A stretch of 64,000 bases of DNA from Polyodon spathula (taxonomy: Eukaryota; Chordata; Actinopteri; Acipenseriformes; Polyodontidae). This document shows positions 1 through 14,790 of the stretch, in pieces. The notes under the pieces are model-generated. The model searched no databases, was not told the origin of the DNA, and saw nothing but the letters and a program-made list of their open reading frames with translations. The stretch spans positions 33,080,597 through 33,144,596 of the forward strand of contig NC_054552.1 of assembly GCF_017654505.1 (NCBI RefSeq), in the 5' to 3' direction. Each line of letters starts with the position of its first letter. Positions within the stretch are counted from its first letter, which is position 1. The position numbers were made by a program, and so were the translations under genes.

Positions 1-62
1 AAAGAGAATACAGTTGCACAGTGAGGTTGTTGGATGATACAGAATACACCTGCACCATTCAG
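1..62 (+). CDS. frmd5: FRMD5 first visible coding exon (5' end cut by window)
   Basis: FRMD5 is a FERM-domain protein linked to the plasma membrane and adherens junctions; family studies connect it with p120-catenin, integrin and ROCK signalling. Bases 1-2 finish a codon compatible with Glu. From base 3 the frame reads Arg-Glu-Tyr-Ser-Cys-Thr-Val-Arg-Leu-Leu-Asp-Asp, then TEYTCTIQ, ending in phase 0 at CAG|GTCAGT. This agrees with human FRMD5 residues of about 15-34 as remembered, with one Ser-to-Thr change. It forms the first beta hairpin of the ubiquitin-like F1 lobe. The start codon, promoter and first dozen or so residues lie upstream of the window. FRMD3 is the closest alternative, but its equivalent stretch differs (ISCHIQ in place of YTCTIQ), so FRMD5 is preferred. 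Confidence 0.92.
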
Positions 63-82
63 GTCAGTCTTACATATTACTG

Positions 83-4367
<4,285 letters not shown>

Positions 4368-4382
<15 letters not shown>

Positions 4383-4391
4383 ACACACACA
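4368..4391. repeat. (CA)12 microsatellite
   Basis: Perfect CA dinucleotide run directly adjoining the 3' end of the poly-C tract. Confidence 0.95.
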
Positions 4392-5274
4392 GTCTGTGAG
4401 CGTGGAATATTAAAACACTCCTCACATCTCGAGGTCACATTGAAATTGTAAGCTGACCACTGGAGCTGCTGTGTGATGACCTCACCAGCACGAGAAGGGC
4501 TTTGTTGATTCACTTTGCCAGTCAGACAACCTTTGTGAAGATTGCAGAGTGTTAGACCCAAGACGCAGGGTCATACTGAAAGACTGTTACAATCTGTAGT
4601 AGCAGTCTCTATTATTCCATATTAACAAAAATGAGTTCAGGAGCATTGATGGCCAGTTCTTAAAAAGCAACAGACTGTACAATAATGCAACATAAACAAG
4701 TATTGTGCACACATTCTCAATGTGCACAAAACATGTTAGCTTTAGCTGTCAATAAAGAGTGCCAGTTCAGAAATGTCTTTCCTGTACTGGTGAATGCTAG
4801 CCTATTTAAGCACTGCAGATTCCTGTATTTAACATGTGAAAAGAACATAAGGGCTACAGATTAATGACGATGCCTGTCAATACGCATTCATTAACATTAT
4901 TTACAGCTTTGGAAATACATGCCATTCAACACTCAGTGCAAGCTTTATAACATGCATCTGGCAACTGCCTTTCCTGTCTATTTCATTTGTCTATGTCATT
5001 TGGGGATTATGTGTTATAAACTGTGAGATCGGGCCTCTACTGTTTGTTTTCGCGGAGCATGTGGTGAATATGTTACTGTGCTCTGAAAGAGGGTTTTGTG
5101 TGTCCCGCGCCCCTCCCTCTCGGCCCGGTGGCTGTCGAGGGGCTCCCATTGTCTCCGCTGTGTTCTTGCTGCTGCATCTCTCCCCTGAGCCCTGTCCCAT
5201 GGTGTCTTTCAGCAGGGATCGCTGCATTCATTAAATCACACCAGATGTCAAGATGTCATGCTCCTTTCCCCAAG
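4392..5274. other. intronic stretch without gene
   Basis: Unique-looking DNA. It includes a more GC-rich part near 5098-5200. Nothing recognisable as coding or as a transposon was seen. Confidence 0.55.
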
Positions 5275-6182
5275 CCTGAGCAAGAGCACCGACTAATCAT
5301 CCAGCAACAAGAGACCTGAGCAAGAGCACCGACTAACCAAGAGCACAGCATCCACAAGAGACCCGAGCAAGAGCACCGACTAACCATCCAGCAACAGAGA
5401 GACCGATCCAGCAACTAACCATCCAGCAACAAGAGACCTGAGCAAGAGCACCGACTAACCATCCAGCAACAAGAGACCTGAGCAAGAGCACCGACTAACC
5501 ATCCAGCAACAAGAGACCCGAGCAAGAGCACCGACTAACCATCCAGCAACAAGAGACCTGAGCAAGAGCACCGACTAACCAGCCAGCAACAAGAGACCTG
5601 AGCAAGAGCACCGACTAACCATCCAGCAACAAGAGACCCGAGCAAGAGCACCGACTAACCATCCAGCAACAAGAGACCTGAGCAAGAGCACCGACTAACC
5701 ATCCAGCAACAAGAGACCCGAGCAAGAGCACCGACTAACCATCCAGCAACAAGAGACCCGAGCAAGAGCACCGACTAACCATCCAGCAACAAGAGACCCG
5801 AGCAAGAGCACCGACTAACCATCCAGCAACAAGAGACCTGAGACTAACCATCCAGCAATAAGAGACCTGAGCAAGAGCACCGACTAATCCAGCACCAGAG
5901 CAAGAGCACCGACCAGCAACAAGAGACCTGAGCAAGAGCACCGACTAACCATCCAGCAACAAGAGACCTGAGCAAGAGCACCGACTAACCATCCAGCAAC
6001 AAGAGACCTGAGCAAGAGCACCGACTAACCATCCAGCAACAAGAGACCTGAGCAAGAGCACCGACTAACCATCCAGCAACAAGAGACCTGAGCAAGAGCA
6101 CCGACTAACCATCCAGCAACAAGAGACCTGAGCAAGAGCACCGACTAACCATCCAGCAACAAGAGACCTGAGCAAGAGCACC
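5275..6182. repeat. minisatellite, 40-bp unit, about 22 copies
   Basis: Each unit contains GAGCAAGAGCACCGACTAAC followed by CATCCAGCAACAAGAGACCT/C. Spacing is exactly 40 bp across most of 5421-5840 and again from 5921 to the end. Rearranged or shortened units lie near 5320-5420 and 5840-5920. The main variable site is CCTG versus CCCG. The unit length is not a multiple of three and copies are contiguous, so it is neither a coding repeat nor a CRISPR. Confidence 0.97.
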
Positions 6183-6600
6183 ATTTGCTGATTGGACCAA
6201 CCCAGCTAATGCTGTTCAGAGTTCAGGCTTTGGTTCTTGGTGACACAGTCAGCTCTTTAGTAGGTAAAAGTATTTACAAGGCATTCACTGACCATGTTGG
6301 CATCCTCAGTATGATGGCTTCATTCCTCACTGTCACAATAGCAGCGGGCAGACACATTACACACAACTCCAGCTAACTGATGTTGAAAGCTGAGGCTTCT
6401 CCTCATATGTCCTGCTGGGTAAAGCTTAAACAGATTGCAGTTAAATATTTAATGTTTATAATGAATTCGCTTCAGTGAACTGTTGATGGATGCCCTCCTG
6501 GAAAGGACAGAAATGTCAGCCGTCTCGTTCCTTGTACTGTATGGTTTTCAGTGGGAGGACCAACGTGGATCTGTTCACGATCCGTATGGCTGATAAAACC

Positions 6601-6669
6601 CATGTGATAGTGTGGAATACAGCACTGAAGAAACATGTGATAGTGTGGAATACAGTACTGAAGAAACAT
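6601..6669. repeat. 33-bp direct repeat, two copies
   Basis: The unit beginning CATGTGATAGTGTGGAATAC is repeated at 6601 and 6634 with a single C/T difference (AGCACTG versus AGTACTG). It looks like a recent local duplication. Confidence 0.9.
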
Positions 6670-7458
6670 CTCCACTTTTAGGGTTTTGCATCAGTATTAT
6701 TTTTGAAGGTTATATCTTACAAAGTTTTGGAACGGAGTGTTAATTTCTATAGTTTTTAAAATCTTAACAAGACCCTGCCATTCTCATATTTCACTCTTCA
6801 CATTTCATAAGAGGGCAAACGATCCCCTCATTCTAACTTCTCATTCCTACTACTTTACTTATCAGATATTGGCACTGCACGTTTATTAGAGGACATGCAC
6901 CTTGGCTATTTACTCAAGGTTATTTTGGGGTTGTGATTTCATTATTGGGACCCATTTTGATATTGGGATGTTTCTGAATACACTGCGCTCTTCCTACAAT
7001 GGATCAGATTTCAGTGACCTGTCTTTCTTCTTTGTTACCGGAGTTCAGTTCAGTCAGCAGCAGCGACAATAGGTTATCAATATGCAGGTCAGCAGAAAGG
7101 TGTTATTACTGACGGCGCAACATTGATTTGCATTTGAGATTTCCAGCAGCTAATATGATGTTGCACCCAAGAATGATTACTGCGCAATTACAGCACTGAA
7201 TGTTCTGTAGTCAGAAAGGTTACTACTGTATACCAAGTTTAGATGCATGGCAGAATCTGGGAATGCAAGAACACCAATGTCAGCTGATGAAGGTATTCCA
7301 GTCCTTGGGATATTTAATGACAGATAAGTAGCAGATCTACACAGATGACTCAGATCCCTTTGCTTGTGGTTTAAGCTGTGTTCAAACCCTGACTTTCAGA
7401 GGTGTAAGGATAGGATGCATTAACCTGCAGGATCCACAAAGCAGTTAACCTTCTATCA

Positions 7459-7472
7459 CCTACAGGGGGCAG
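7459..7472 (+). promoter_or_regulatory. CTCF-like core motif (candidate)
   Basis: CCTACAGGGGGCAG matches the CAGGGGGCAG part of the vertebrate CTCF core but deviates at two upstream positions. Motifs of this length occur by chance in 64 kb, so binding is only a possibility. Confidence 0.2.
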
Positions 7473-8965
7473 AATGGATAGCAGTGCGTCGCACAACAGT
7501 GCCCGGTACATTGACACATGCATTAACTGTTGCTCAGTGAGGCAGATTGTGAATACAGATGAAGAGCTGTAACAGCAGTGACTGTCAGAGCAAACGTACA
7601 GTAAGAACTTGAAAGAATGAATGCACAGGTTCAAACATCTTGGTATAAAGTGGAGAGCTTCACGGACTGGAGCCAAATGAAACCTGCAACGTCTCTCGGA
7701 GGCAGGACTGTGTGATGCAAGTCTGGTGAAGATTGGTCAAGGCTGTACAACCCAAACAGCCAAATGCAGCATTTCAAAGGGACACAGTGCTGTAAGCCTT
7801 CAGGTCAGTTAGGAAGGGTTTGGCTGACTGCATTTGCCCTGCATATTTAAAGGAATTGAAGGCTGTTGAAAACAAAGAGAAGGGCATGGTTTAATTTTTT
7901 CTTGGGCTTACAGTAGAGGGGGTGAAACCTATCTTAATTCTCCAAAAAGGTCTTTTAGCCCCATTTAAGCAGGTGCATTTGAAAAGGCTCAGTCTTCATT
8001 TAGAATACAAGCAGGCTGTATCCTCACCAGGGCTCCAGTGCATATCTGCTTCTATAATAATACGCCAGAGCTGCATTTCTGAAAGAAATAGCTGTCTGAT
8101 TATTAGGGACCCTGGGAAATAAATCTTCATCTTGCTTAATCCATATGAGAAGGAATAATTAGTTAAGCCGCTTTCGGGTTTAGCCACTCCGTCACACTGC
8201 TACGGAATGTGATAATAGCGCGATGATGCTGTTGGTTCAGCTGTTTGTGCAGAACTTGGCTTCTTCAAATCCCATTAAATGCACCTCATTGTCAAATAGT
8301 ATTTGAAGTCTAAAACTGACACGTAAAATGCTTATTCTGTTTCAGTATTTCTTATTAGAGTCAGACTGCTTTATGTACCTGAATGTACTGCCAAGTTCAG
8401 GGTTAGTAGCTCTGCCGTGCTGACTGTTAACATCTCCAGTCCATAAGAGCAGGATTTGTGTTATTAAAGGTAGGGACTGCAGACATCTCCCAGTTTAATA
8501 TAGTAAGCAGATTAACTTTTAGATTTGCTGACCAGCAGAAACAAAAAGACAAAAAGAAAAAACTGCCTGAAATATTTTGCAGGTTTCGCATGGGAACTGA
8601 TCAAAAACAGCCGTGCACAGTTTACATTTCATTCTAAAAGGAATGAACACCATTTTAAACAACTGTGATAATATTGACTGACGTTTTGATAGATTTTTTA
8701 AAAGAACAATAGAAACAGAAGCTTAAAAGAATCCTCTAAATGCCAGTCCCTTTTCCCAGTACTAGCTCCATTGGTGGATAAGATGAGAAATAGGCTGGGA
8801 ATGCTATTAGAAACATTTGGGTGGATGTCACAATGTCTCAGGAAGCAGGGCGTCTCCTAGGTGACAGGGGAGTGCACATAAAGACTCACTTCTGTTGTTG
8901 CCACGGTGATTCCCAGGCAACATTCTTGGAACAAGGCATATAGTAGCTGCTTTGATTACTGTATT

Positions 8966-8994
<29 letters not shown>
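8966..8994. repeat. C29 homopolymer
   Basis: An uninterrupted run of C between GTATT and GGACAG. It is a second, smaller case of the C-tract phenomenon in this intron. Confidence 0.93.
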
Positions 8995-8996
<2 letters not shown>

Positions 8997-10820
8997 ACAG
9001 AAAAGCAAAACAAAACACAGGAATCTAAAAGAGCAAGACAAAACAAAGAAATCAACTGTTTTAATGAACTTCTTTATATTGGGTCATTACTTTAAATTTA
9101 GAAATACGTGGCAAGTAAGACTAGCAAACTGAGAGCTTTCTTTAACCCTATGTTGTATTGTATAGCATGCTTTTAAAATGAAAATACATGTTTGCCGTGA
9201 AATGCGCTGCTTTGAAAAGGGCCCATTTGGCACTTATAGAGCGAATGGAAAGGGCACAACAGATTGGTGTCGTTGTTCTGTTAGTTCCAACTGCATTAAA
9301 GAATCAAATCCACAGAATCCTTGCTGGCCTGTTCTGTTCTGTTCTCCTGTGAGCAATCTCTGGAAGTGGAATCCCTTGGTGTTTTCTAATTGGTCTTCAC
9401 TTGTGTCATATGAAATAATGTTTTAAATTGATTATGTTGAATTTTCCCTTTGTAACCTTTTGGAGATTTGAGGGTAAGAAGCAATGTGGGTGTCAGCATT
9501 TGAATCCAACTCCAATAAAACCTGTAGACTGTGAACTCTTAAATATACAACAACTGCATGCAACCTTGTTAATTCACCTCGACAGAAAACATTAAAACCA
9601 CTAGAATCACTCGAGAGTGACAACAGCAGCTGCTGCCAGCACCGACAGCATCTCAATACATTGTGGCAGCAAAAACAAGAGTTGAGGGGCCTTTTCAGTA
9701 CAAGCATTTCGGTTTTTAATACCAGTGATGATATCGTCTTACTTTTACAGAAAGTGTGCCTTTGCATTTTGTTTGGATGTGTTTGAGAATGAGTTTGTTA
9801 AATTGCAGCTCTGTCACTGGCCACCTTGTCCATGGAACTCATTGGCCATTGGTCAACTTTACTTGTCAGTGCTGTTTTGTCATCATTGGCTGTCTTCACT
9901 TGTCAGTTATGCTTTCTGCAAATGCAACAAAGTGATCAAGACCAGAGGCAGACAGGTTTAGTATTGAATTGATAAAACAGTCATTGCCTGGAGGATCTCA
10001 GCTGAGTTGGACATGGGAGACAGAAGACAGCTGACAGGAAAGGCATCACATCCTGTTGGTTTGCCAGCCTTAAAGGGAGACCCATTCTTCTTGTCTCCCA
10101 TCAGCTGATGCAGTGAGAGCATCTCTGGGTTTTCTTGAAGGAGCTTTTGTCAGTTCTGATGAAGGGGTTTTCTTTGACATTGTGTATGTTTGGAGATCAA
10201 ACAGCCACACTGTTGCTGTGCTTGCTATAAAAGTTTAAAATGTGTGCCAGGCCTTAAAATTTCATGAGGAGTTATCTCAGTGCACTGCAGTACAACTCAG
10301 GAAGCAGCTGGTACTGCAGTGTTGCAGCACAGGATAATCCTGTCGTACGCTGCCTGCCTGCCTGCCTGCCTGCTGCTTCAGCTAACCTTTTTCAGTCATC
10401 GATAGTATTGCAAATTGTGGTTAGAAATGTAAAACTAGGTGGAAGTTGAGACCAGGGTAGGCTTGTTCTGTTTCTATCAGCAAGAGGAGATTGAGTTTTT
10501 AAGATCAATCATTTTCAGTCTATTGAATGAAGGCTGCTGCGGGTTGTTTTCAAGTGTGGAAGTAAGTGGATAGATGGGACAGTGGATGATCATGTGGAAC
10601 ATCGGAGTGCAATCCTGGCAATTCTTTGTATAACCTGTTGACGCTATATATATATATATGTATATAAAAAATGTATTTATATTTATTTATTTTAACCTGT
10701 ATTGGTGTCTAGAGAGTGTCAAGCCATTCCTAAAAGTTGATTATTAGTTTTTTTTTTTTTTTTTTTTTTTTTGTAGGTAGGTAAAATGATTTCAAAATAA
10801 ATCACAACTCTAGAGATACT
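8995..10820. other. intronic stretch without gene
   Basis: No coding homology. Simple repeats here are (TGCC)5 at 10351-10372, a TA-rich run at 10645-10690 and T25 at 10748-10772. Confidence 0.55.
10748..10772. repeat. T25 homopolymer
   Basis: An uninterrupted T run about 50 bp before the inverted-repeat element. It could be an old minus-strand retroposon tail, but no body was recognised. Confidence 0.9.
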
Positions 10821-11054
10821 GGGCTAAATTCTTTACTCCAGTTCATCATTCGCATAATTCTTTACGAAAAGGAGAAACACACCCAATAAAGTTGCAACAC
10901 CAAAAATAAACAACTTAGACTTTTAATTCATGGGCTTGAATGAAGTATTATGTTTTTTCTTATTCGTTTAGATGTTTCATTGGTGTTTTCTACCATTCTG
11001 AACTGTATTTTTGCTAATGCCGATTTGGAGTAAATAGCTTTGAGAATCGAGCCC
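10821..11054. mobile_element. small inverted-repeat (MITE-like) element
   Basis: The left end reads GGGCTAAATTCTTTACTCCA and then CATCATTCGCA. The reverse complement of the right end reads GGGCTCGATTCTCAAAGC, then TATTTACTCC and CGGCATTAGCA. The ends are therefore imperfect inverted repeats of roughly 40-70 bp, with a 9-bp gap on the left side. The left arm continues with AAAGGAGAAACACACC, which recurs in the relative at 36970-37043. The 234-bp length and absence of an open frame fit a non-autonomous DNA transposon. No clear target-site duplication was found, so the superfamily is unassigned. Confidence 0.55.
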
Positions 11055-11899
11055 GCTGTGTTACAGTTTGAAACGCAAACAACGCTTTTTGATGCTCAAC
11101 AGAGAAAACGTCAGCGAATGTAGCTACATTATTTTAATACTTCTGTATAACGGCATGAAAGGTGCTCTATTAATATGTATGGGTTTGTATAGTATTGTAA
11201 CCTTGACTGGGTTTCCTGTCAAAAATGAGTTCTCATTGAAAGTATGTCCTTGAAATACAGACAAACACACAGTGGGATCCAATGGGAGTGAATACATACA
11301 CCTGTATCTGCACTGCACACGCTGTAACATGATCTACCTTTTAACCCTTCTATAGCCCAGCAGGGTTTGCAGTCTGAAACACCTGGAGCAAGGCACTGGA
11401 ACAAGCTGACATTGTTTCTTTGGGATACAAACTTCCCAAGGGATCAACAGTGTAAGTTTCAGGGTAAACAGAAAAACAAACAAAAGAACACGGAAAGAAA
11501 AGGATGAGATTTTGTCTGATCGGGTGTCTGTTTCTGTGAAATGTGAGCTCTGATATTCCAGTCACACAAACCCTGCCTGTATCAAAGAGCAGGGATCCGG
11601 GGGCCCAACCCGCGAGAGGACCAGTACTGCTAAACCAGCATCAAGCCAGGCAGACCCTGCACTCGGGTGCAATAAATAATTAGTGCCACAGGCAGGCTGC
11701 AATTGCAATTTATCCAGATTGCACAGATGGGTTGTCATATTTATTACATGCTCGAGTTGCATTGCTCAGCATTTAACTGGGTGCGCAGAGAGCCAGAAAG
11801 CCTTCAAGGAGCTGTGTAAGCTACACTAAAAGGGCAGTTGGAGCTGTTAAAAGAGGGAATTTACTGAGTGGTGGTGATAAGATATAAACAAAGCACAAA
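11055..11899. other. intronic stretch without gene
   Basis: Unique DNA between the MITE-like element and the 46-bp minisatellite. Several overlapping short minus-strand open frames carry no recognisable motif. Confidence 0.5.
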
Positions 11900-14073
11900 A
11901 GCATGTTCACGTATCAGTGAATCATTACCCGTTACACACTGTAACAGCACCTTCACGCATCAGTGAATCATTACCCGTTACACACTGTAACAGCACCTTC
12001 ACATATCAGTGAATCATTACCCGTTACACACTGTAACAGCACCTTCACATATCAGTGAATCATTACCCGTTACACACTGTAACAGCACCTTCACGCATCA
12101 GTGAATCATTACCCTGTTACACACTGTAACAGCACCTTCACACATCAGTGAATCATTACACCTGTTACACACTGTAACAGCACCTTCACGCATCAGTGAA
12201 TCATTACCCGTTACACACTGTAACAGCACCTTCACATATCAGTGAATCATTACCCGTTACACACTGTAACAGCACCTTCACATATCAGTGAATCATTACC
12301 CGTTACACACTGTAACAGCACCTTCACATATCAGTGAATCATTACCCGTTACACACTGTAACAGCACCTTCACATATCAGTGAATCATTACCCGTTACAC
12401 ACTGTAACAGCACCTTCACATATCAGTGAATCATTACCCGTTACACACTGTAACAGCACCTTCACATATCAGTGAATCATTACCCGTTACACACTGTAAC
12501 AGCACCTTCACATATCAGTGAATCATTACCCGTTACACACTGTAACAGCACCTTCACATATCAGTGAATCATTACCCGTTACACACTGTAACAGCACCTT
12601 CACATATCAGTGAATCATTACCCGTTACACACTGTAACAGCACCTTCACGTAACAGCACCTTCACATCAGTGAATCATTACCCGTTACACACTGTAACAG
12701 CACCTTCACATATCAGTGAATCATTACCCGTTACACACTGTAACAGCACCTTCACGCATCAGTGAATCATTACCCGTTACACACTGTAACAGCACCTTCA
12801 CATATCAGTGAATCATTACCCGTTACACACTGTAACAGCACCTTCACATATCAGTGAATCATTACCCGTTACACACTGTAACAGCACCTTCACATATCAG
12901 TGAATCATTACCCGTTACACACTGTAACAGCACCTTCACATATCAGTGAATCATTACCCGTTACACACTGTAACAGCACCTTCACATATCAGTGAATCAT
13001 TACCCGTTACACACTGTAACAGCACCTTCACGCATCAGTGAATCATTACCCGTTACACACTGTAACAGCACCTTCACATATCAGTGAATCATTACCCGTT
13101 ACACACTGTAACAGCACCTTCACGCATCAGTGAATCATTACCCGTTACACACTGTAACAGCACCTTCACGCATCAGTGAATCATTACCCATTACCCGTTA
13201 CACACTGTAACAGCACCTTCACATTATCAGTGAATCATTACCCGTTACACACTGTAACAGCACCTTCACATACAGTGAATCATTACAGCACCTTCACACA
13301 TCAGTGAATCATTACCCGTCACACATCAGTGAATCATTACAGTCACACACTACACACTAACAGCACCTTCACAATCAGTGAATCATTACCCTTACACACT
13401 GTAACAGCATCAGTGAATCATTACCCGTTACACACTGTAACAGCACCTTCACGCATCAGTGAATCATTACCCGTTACACACTGTAACAGCACCTTCACGC
13501 ATCAGTGAATCATTACCCGTTACACACTGTAACAGCACCTTCACGCATCAGTGAATCATTACCCGTTACACACTGTAACAGCACCTTCACATATCAGTGA
13601 ATCATTACCCGTTACACACTGTAACAGCACCTTCACATATCAGTGAATCATTACCCGTTACACACTGTAACAGCACCTTCACATATCAGTGAATCATTAC
13701 CCGTTACACACTGTAACAGCACCTTCACATATCAGTGAATCATTACCCGTTACACACTGTAACAGCACCTTCACGCATCAGTGAATCATTACCCGTTACA
13801 CACTGTAACAGCACCTTCACACCTTCACACATCAGTGAATCATTACCCGTTACACACTGTAACAGCACCTTCACGCATCAGTGAATCATTACCCGTTACA
13901 CACTGTCACACCTTCACACATCAGTGAATCATTACCCGTTACACACTGTAACAGCACCTTCACGCATCAGTGAATCATTACCCGTTACACACTGTAACAG
14001 CACCTTCACATATCAGTGAATCATTACCCGTTACACACTGTAACAGCACCTTCACATATCAGTGAGTCATTAC
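11900..14073. repeat. minisatellite, 46-bp unit, about 47 copies
   Basis: The unit contains CAGTGAATCATTACCCGTTA, then CACACTGTAACAGCACCTTC and a variable hexamer. Each copy holds the dyad GTTAC-ACACT-GTAAC (5-bp stem, 5-nt loop). The dominant variation is two nearby transitions before CAGTG: CACATATCAG and CACGCATCAG, with rarer CACACATCAG and CACGTATCAG. Disturbed or shortened units occur near 12645-12665, 13190-13420 and 13815-13920. Edge copies are the most divergent. Length is not a multiple of three and there are no spacers, so it is neither coding nor CRISPR. Confidence 0.98.
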
Positions 14074-14687
14074 AATTAAAAGCAGAATTATTACAATTAA
14101 AAGGCTGCAAGCTGGTCGTTTAGCACTTCATTTAACAGAGCAGTTCCAGTCTCTTTGCTGTGAACTGACCCATGCGAGTTGGTATGAGGGGGAAGGGTGA
14201 TGGCTCAGTCTTCTGTATATATGCACAGATGGACCCTGAGCTCTGCAGATTGCCCAAATTTATGCAATCTTTCATTGTATTCTTGAAAACTGTGGGGGAA
14301 GAAAATGGATGGATTCCAGTGCGATCCAGTTGTGGGGACATTTACAGTAAAATACAACTTTGCCACTGATATTACATGCACTCTAACATTGTAATACAGT
14401 CCTCTTGCTATGTTGATTCATCTTTCACAGAGTTATGGACTATCCTGAATAATGTTGGTTCATTAATTTATTAAAATATGTCACTGGGATCAAAATATAA
14501 TGGCTTTATAAATGGCTATAAATGGGCTTTTCAGTCTTTCTTCTCATGATTGAGAAACAGTTCATTAAACCCGCTAAATCATTTTACTTGGTTTGTTCAA
14601 TCTTTTTAAAAGGAGCAAAAGCCTGCTTGTCCCGTCTGGAGAATCACAGTTTAATGTTGCGCAATCCCCACTTTCATTGTCCCTATT

Positions 14688-14790
14688 GGGAGGCAGCGTG
14701 CTGTAATGTGCAGAGCACAGGGATGCTTGAAGTCAGACGCTGCTGGACTTGTGGTGTGATCTTGAAGGGCAGGTCACATGTGGCAGCTGG
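14688..14790 (+). mobile_element. degenerate tRNA/CORE-SINE-like remnant
   Basis: GGAGGCAGCGTGCTGTAATG, GCAGAGCACAGGGATGCTTG and AAGTCAGACG resemble a tRNA-derived SINE head. The following GTGTGATCTTGAAGGGCAGG and TCACA resemble the conserved core of MIR/CORE-SINEs (GTGTGACCTTGGGCAAGTCAC). The B-box region seems deleted. This is family-level pattern recognition only. Confidence 0.35.

Larger units (their letters stand above)
6183..8965. other. intronic stretch without gene
   Basis: Mostly unique DNA. It holds a two-copy 33-bp direct repeat at 6601-6669 and a CTCF-like core at 7459-7472. Open frames here are short and unrelated to known domains. Confidence 0.55.

Noticed and set aside
5275..14073. 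The two minisatellites considered as CRISPR arrays
   Set aside because: Units are contiguous with no unique spacers, the context is a vertebrate intron, and no cas-like genes exist.
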